Position numbers and translations under genes: made by a program
Source: an uncultured Eubacteriales bacterium
Lineage (GTDB): Bacteria; Bacillota; Clostridia; Lachnospirales; Lachnospiraceae
Assembly: GCA_902783795.1 (NCBI GenBank)
Contig: CACZSO010000041.1
Location: 1 to 18,137, forward strand
Direction of reading: 5' to 3'
DNA: 18,137 bases
Shown here: positions 15,023 to 18,137 of the stretch, piece by piece
Layout: the number at the start of each line of letters is the position of its first letter
Position numbering within the stretch: position 1 is the stretch's first letter
Notes under the pieces: generated by a model
Told to the model about the DNA's origin: nothing
The model's input: only the letters and a program-made list of their open reading frames with translations
Database searches by the model: none

Positions 15023-15928
15023 TTACGGCCAGATATATTCAAAGATCTTATCTTTCTTAACGTATCCCAGTTTTTCATATAGTTTCAGGGCTTCTCTATT
15101 ACAGGTAAAGGCTGTCATGCCGGCATAAAGGAACCCCTCTTCTTTTAGTTTATGATGGACTGTCTTAAGCAGTTCCTGTGTCAGATGCTGCCGCCTCCAG
15201 TCCGGGACACAGAAAATATCTTCCGTGGCGCATCTGCCGTTTCTGCGGGGCCATACCGTGACGGCCGCCAGCACCTTTTCAGGTTCGTCAGCCTTTACCA
15301 TGGCATACACCCGGGCTTTCCAATGTTCTGTCCGGAAAATCAGGCCTTCTTCACTTTCCGGGAAGCTGAAGCCCTGTCCATGGGCCTTAAGATAGGCTGC
15401 CCTTTTTTCAGGATCCTTCACATCGATCTCACGGACCTCTGCTTCAGCAGCCTCTCCTTCCGGAGTGCGGATGGTCAGTGATGTCACCGTTTCTGTTTCT
15501 GTCTGGCTCAAGTCTTTTTCCAGAAAGACTATGGTCCGGTTTTTATAAAAGCCCTGGTATTCTAAAAACTCTCGGTACGTTTCCCGGCCTTCCGCACACC
15601 AGGCGGTAAGATACACCTTCTCATGGGGGATCTCCGGCCTCAGCTTAATAAAGGCTTCCTTCAGGGCTTCTGTAAGGGCCTCTAAGACCTCAAAAGCATC
15701 CTCATAAGAAGGATCAGCCCCCAACTCTGCATTCAGGTTAAAAACCCCGTAATTCAGCGTTCCAAGGGATATGTAGGAAAAACCATACAAGGTCTCTTCA
15801 TCATCTGACACTGAAAGAGTGGCTGTCGTTACGAACACATCCTTATTAAATTCCAGCTGCTGGGCCGCCGATGCATCGATCTTACGGATCTTTTCCAGGA
15901 AACACGGATCATAAGGAATAAGCTTCAT
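15023..15928 (-). CDS. GNAT-family N-acetyltransferase
   Basis: 301 aa, cytoplasmic. The second half (about 165-301) is a GNAT fold: strand ATEDIFCVPDW (234-244), then RRQHLTQELL as a degenerate acetyl-CoA motif A (Q/RxxGxG/A, here lacking the glycines), and the C-terminal NREALKLYEKLGYV (277-290) typical of motif B. The first half ends GRETYREFLEYQGFY (114-128), which resembles a second, weaker copy of motif B, so the protein may be a tandem GNAT with a degenerate first domain. The acceptor substrate cannot be read from sequence. The ATG at 15928 overlaps the end of the GH2 gene by 20 nt, with GAAGG upstream, so the two are translationally coupled. The overlap hints at an acetylation step linked to the GH2 product, but that is only context. 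Confidence 0.85.
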   Translation of the reverse strand: MKLIPYDPCFLEKIRKIDASAAQQLEFNKDVFVTTATLSVSDDEETLYGFSYISLGTLNYGVFNLNAELGADPSYEDAFEVLEALTEALKEAFIKLRPEIPHEKVYLTAWCAEGRETYREFLEYQGFYKNRTIVFLEKDLSQTETETVTSLTIRTPEGEAAEAEVREIDVKDPEKRAAYLKAHGQGFSFPESEEGLIFRTEHWKARVYAMVKADEPEKVLAAVTVWPRRNGRCATEDIFCVPDWRRQHLTQELLKTVHHKLKEEGFLYAGMTAFTCNREALKLYEKLGYVKKDKIFEYIWP

Positions 15929-17594
15929 ACACTGCCTTCATTTTTTCTGCGATCTCCCGCATCCTGAGAGGATTCACCTTAATGACCTGCCGGTCATAAG
16001 TGATAAGGCCGTTGATCTCCTCTTCCACATCTGAGATCTGGGTGTAGATATCGGCGCAGAGGCCTTTATCCACCTGGGGAAGGATCACTTCTTCCATCAG
16101 GCGCTCTACCGCTGCCCGGTAATCTTCCTTCGTTTTATAAGCTCCGTAGCCATAAGCCTTTTCCGGCCGGTACAAATGTCCTTCGGTCCGGAAGGTATAG
16201 CCGCCGTACTCGGAAAGCACATAAGGAAGGCTGCCGGTCTCTATGACCGGGTCCTTGAAGTAGATATGTTCTGAGATCACATCACTCTGGCCGCCCTTGA
16301 ACCATCCGGAAGCGGAATCCACAAACCGGGACTGGTCCAGAGATTTCACATACCGGTACATCTCCGTGCTTTCGAACTGGCCCCAGCCTTCATTGAAGAT
16401 GGTATAGTAACAGATGCAGGGGAAACCGGAGACCTGGTCAATGGTCTCTTTCACCGTCTGTTTAAACATGCTGCGTGTTTCCGGATCCCGGTTCAGCTTA
16501 TGGTCCTTCCGGTTTTTCTGTTTCAGCGTAGGCAGGATCGTGTCACGGAAATACTTGTATTCTCCATTATTCACCATGTCCTGGAATACCACAAGCCCAA
16601 TGACGTCACAAAGATAATAGAAATAATCCGGCTCGATCTTGATATGCTTCCTCAGCATATTGAAACCGCAGCTTTTTAACAGCATCAGATCATTCCGGTA
16701 GCTTTCCGGATCCTTCGGCGTAAAGATGCCGTCTTCAAAATAACCCTGGTCCAGCACACCATGGAAATAATAAGGCCGGTCATTCAGGCAAAGCCGGGAG
16801 ATGCCGCCGATGCTGCTGACGCTTAAGGTGCGGAAGGCGAAGTAAGAACTGATCTCATCTTCCCCGGCCCTCACGGTACATTCATATATTTTCGGATGTT
16901 CCGGCGACCAGGCTTCCGCCTTTTCATAGTCAAAGACAGCCTTCCCGCCCTCAAAAGGAATATTGGCCGGTCCCTCATCCGTATTTACGGTGAGGACAGC
17001 CGGGACATCTGCATCCTGGTTCAGCGCCAGGGTGAATTCAGCCCTGTGAAGGTTCGTGGTGACTTTGACATCCTGAATATAGATCTCAGGTACACTTTCC
17101 ACCCACACCGTCTGCCAGATCCCGGTGACCGGGGTGTACCACATGCCGCCGTTTTTATGTTTCTGTTTTCCATAAGGGAATCTTTTATCGCTCAGATGAT
17201 CAGTGACCCGCACCGTCAGGTGGTTATTTTCCTTTTTTACCTGCTCCGTAATATCAAAGGTAAAGTGGGTATAGCCTCCCTCATGGGTGCCGATGCAGCA
17301 GCCGTTCAGCCAGATTTCTGCTGTCTGGTCCACGGCACCGAAATGTAACAGCACCCGGGAACGACGGAAGCCTTCCGGCAGAGAAAAGGTCCTGACATAA
17401 GTCACATCCGCTTCATCCGGGATACGTTTTCCATAACCTGACAGTCTGGACTCCGGAGGATACGGGACCATGATCTTCAGTTTTTCAGGGTCATTGCCCA
17501 CATAAAAATCCCATGAACCATTTAAATTAAGCCACTCACCACGCATCAGGCGCGGCCGCGGATAATAGCCATCCCATGGCAGAGAATCACTCAT
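15909..17594 (-). CDS. Glycoside hydrolase family 2 enzyme (beta-glycosidase)
   Basis: 561 aa, no signal peptide, so intracellular. Jelly-roll sugar-binding domain about 12-168 (LNLNGSWDF, EIWLNGCCIGTHEGGYTHF), Ig-like domain about 170-258, TIM barrel about 262-555. Acid/base Glu402 lies in FNEGWGQF and nucleophile Glu462 in LSEYGGYTFR; KHIKIEPDYFYYLCD (317-330) is typical of short GH2 enzymes. It is much shorter than LacZ and lacks its C-terminal domains. The family includes beta-galactosidases, beta-glucuronidases and beta-mannosidases; I cannot choose among them. The ATG at 17594 follows AAAGGAGGAGG. Its gene is downstream of a PucR-type regulator (same strand, terminator between), has its own extended -10 promoter and a leader of about 180 nt, and leads the GNAT/nudC/amidase cluster. 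The distant relation to lacZ (1932-4997) looks ancient, not a recent duplication. Confidence 0.92.
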   Translation of the reverse strand: MSDSLPWDGYYPRPRLMRGEWLNLNGSWDFYVGNDPEKLKIMVPYPPESRLSGYGKRIPDEADVTYVRTFSLPEGFRRSRVLLHFGAVDQTAEIWLNGCCIGTHEGGYTHFTFDITEQVKKENNHLTVRVTDHLSDKRFPYGKQKHKNGGMWYTPVTGIWQTVWVESVPEIYIQDVKVTTNLHRAEFTLALNQDADVPAVLTVNTDEGPANIPFEGGKAVFDYEKAEAWSPEHPKIYECTVRAGEDEISSYFAFRTLSVSSIGGISRLCLNDRPYYFHGVLDQGYFEDGIFTPKDPESYRNDLMLLKSCGFNMLRKHIKIEPDYFYYLCDVIGLVVFQDMVNNGEYKYFRDTILPTLKQKNRKDHKLNRDPETRSMFKQTVKETIDQVSGFPCICYYTIFNEGWGQFESTEMYRYVKSLDQSRFVDSASGWFKGGQSDVISEHIYFKDPVIETGSLPYVLSEYGGYTFRTEGHLYRPEKAYGYGAYKTKEDYRAAVERLMEEVILPQVDKGLCADIYTQISDVEEEINGLITYDRQVIKVNPLRMREIAEKMKAVYEAYSL

Positions 17595-17773
17595 CCTGTC
17601 CTCCTCCTTTCTGCCTTCATTTCACCTTTATCTTATGGATCTATGGTTTTTCCAAACTCCCACCGGCTCTCCGTATCCGCCGGTTTCCCGCCGGCCAGTC
17701 TCCACTTTCCGATATACAGAGTGCTGTCTTCCGATCCTGTTCCCCACTTTCACATCATTCTCCGGCATTATTT
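17595..17773 (-). promoter_or_regulatory. Long leader of the GH2 operon
   Basis: About 180 nt of untranslated leader is predicted upstream of the GH2 start. It contains GC-rich segments that can pair in competing ways: minus-strand GCCGG (17695-17691) can pair with CCGGC (17683-17679), or lie in a longer stem in which ACTGGC (17699-17694) pairs with GCCGGT (17667-17662). It also contains an imperfect direct repeat. I recognise no known riboswitch class, and open frames on the plus strand here have no supported ribosome binding site. Confidence 0.35.
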
Positions 17774-17779
17774 GTTTAT

Positions 17780-17788
17780 ATTATACCA
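17780..17788 (-). promoter_or_regulatory. Extended -10 promoter of the GH2 operon
   Basis: Minus-strand TGG-TATAAT (17788-17780), a perfect -10 hexamer with an extended TGn. The only -35 candidate 17 nt upstream is TTTTCT, lying inside the U-tract of the preceding regulator's terminator. Initiation would be near 17773. Confidence 0.65.
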
Positions 17789-17808
17789 CATATATCAGAA
17801 AAAGAAAA

Positions 17809-17828
17809 GGGGGCCGCCGGGCCACCCC
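17809..17828 (-). terminator. Terminator of the PucR-family regulator gene
   Basis: Right after the TAA on the minus strand, GGGGTGGCC pairs with GGCCCCC around a CGGC loop (one mismatch), followed by TTTTCTTTTTC. It is a good intrinsic terminator separating the regulator from the GH2 operon. Confidence 0.8.
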
Positions 17829-18137
17829 TTACAGAATGCTTTTCCCATAAAGCTTGTACGCGGCCACGGCCACCATGACCTGAAGGCGGACAGCTCCGTT
17901 TTCCAGATCCAGCCGGGAAAGTTCGCGGATCTTCTCCAGCCGGTAGTAGGCCGTACTCTTCGATATACAAAGTTCCCGGACCGCCTCCCGGGGCATGCCT
18001 CCGTAATAGAGGTATAGTTCCAGAGTGTCTGCAAGACCCGTATGATGCTGCTCGTCATAGGCTGCCAGTTTCCGGAACCCGTCAGGGATAAATATCTTCA
18101 GGTCCAGAGAATGACAGGCTGCCTCCGCCAGGAAAAA
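17829..18137 (-). CDS. PucR/CdaR-family transcriptional regulator, C-terminal fragment
   Basis: The minus-strand frame is open from the window edge (18137) to a TAA at 17831-17829, giving the last 102 residues; the start is outside. The segment DTLELYLYYGGMPREAV, followed by ELCISKSTAYYRLEKIRELS and LDLENGAVRLQVMVAVAAYKLYG, matches the C-terminal PucR-type helix-turn-helix (HTH_30), in which a fixed TLE.YL...N begins the domain and a TaYYRLeKI recognition helix follows. Such proteins activate purine catabolism (PucR) or sugar diacid/sugar use genes (CdaR). Here the frame ends 234 nt before the GH2 gene on the same strand, making that operon a plausible target. The N-terminal sensing part is missing, so the ligand is unknown. 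Confidence 0.85.
   Translation of the reverse strand, partial: FFLAEAACHSLDLKIFIPDGFRKLAAYDEQHHTGLADTLELYLYYGGMPREAVRELCISKSTAYYRLEKIRELSRLDLENGAVRLQVMVAVAAYKLYGKSIL

Noticed and set aside
1932..17594. lacZ and the second GH2 gene as a recent duplication
   Set aside because: They share only family-level motifs, differ greatly in length and domain number, and have different catalytic-site contexts.
17576..18058. Overlapping plus- and minus-strand frames near the right edge (17576-17878, 17643-18017, 17795-18058)
   Set aside because: They conflict with the PucR-type helix-turn-helix frame and the intergenic promoter/terminator; compositions are Pro/Trp/Arg-rich and no start signals are seen.
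1..18137. Mobile element, prophage, CRISPR array, tRNA or rRNA
   Set aside because: I found no transposase, integrase, phage or toxin-antitoxin motif, no regularly spaced repeats, and no cloverleaf or rRNA-like stretch; base composition is even.

Overview
The window reads as a chromosomal stretch of a low-to-mid GC Gram-positive anaerobe, most likely a clostridial (Lachnospiraceae-like) gut Firmicute. This rests on a class B sortase, a PBP5-type carboxypeptidase with a C-terminal membrane anchor, an MgtE transporter, AGGAGG-type ribosome binding sites, sigma-A-like promoters, and two glycoside hydrolase family 2 enzymes. Base composition looks near 50% GC with heavy use of CGG (Arg) and GGC/GCC codons, and is even across the window. 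I see no rRNA, tRNA, IS element, phage gene or CRISPR array. The genus is an inference.

Layout. (1) 1-1914, plus strand: the tail of an unidentified protein, a membrane-anchored 252-aa protein with a Ser/Glu/Thr-rich stalk, and a class B sortase, closed by a bidirectional terminator. (2) 1932-4997, minus strand: a full-length LacZ-type beta-galactosidase with its own extended -10 promoter. (3) 5121-6470, plus strand: a D-Ala-D-Ala carboxypeptidase whose best promoter places transcription initiation on the start codon itself. (4) 6529-7926, minus strand: mgtE, preceded by a leader of about 220 nt with a clear promoter, a terminator-like hairpin, a competing pairing segment and a possible 32-codon leader ORF. 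(5) 8292-11602, plus strand: a three-gene MoxR ATPase / DUF58 / membrane DUF4129-like operon. (6) 17594-11753, minus strand: a likely operon of a second GH2 glycosidase, a GNAT acetyltransferase, a NudC-type NADH pyrophosphatase, a lipoprotein SH3b-amidase and an unknown 218-aa protein. (7) 17829-18137, minus strand: the C-terminal helix-turn-helix of a PucR/CdaR-family regulator, running off the window edge.

How the genes fit together. Most of the window concerns the cell envelope (sortase, carboxypeptidase, amidase, MoxR/DUF58 module) and beta-glycoside use (two intracellular GH2 enzymes, one just downstream of a PucR-type regulator). Three surface proteins share acidic Ser/Glu/Pro/Thr-rich stalks, which suggests a common envelope architecture. 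The gene families are well known. The least explained parts are regulatory: the mgtE leader, the apparently leaderless carboxypeptidase mRNA, and a hairpin placed between a strong Shine-Dalgarno and the start codon of the amidase.
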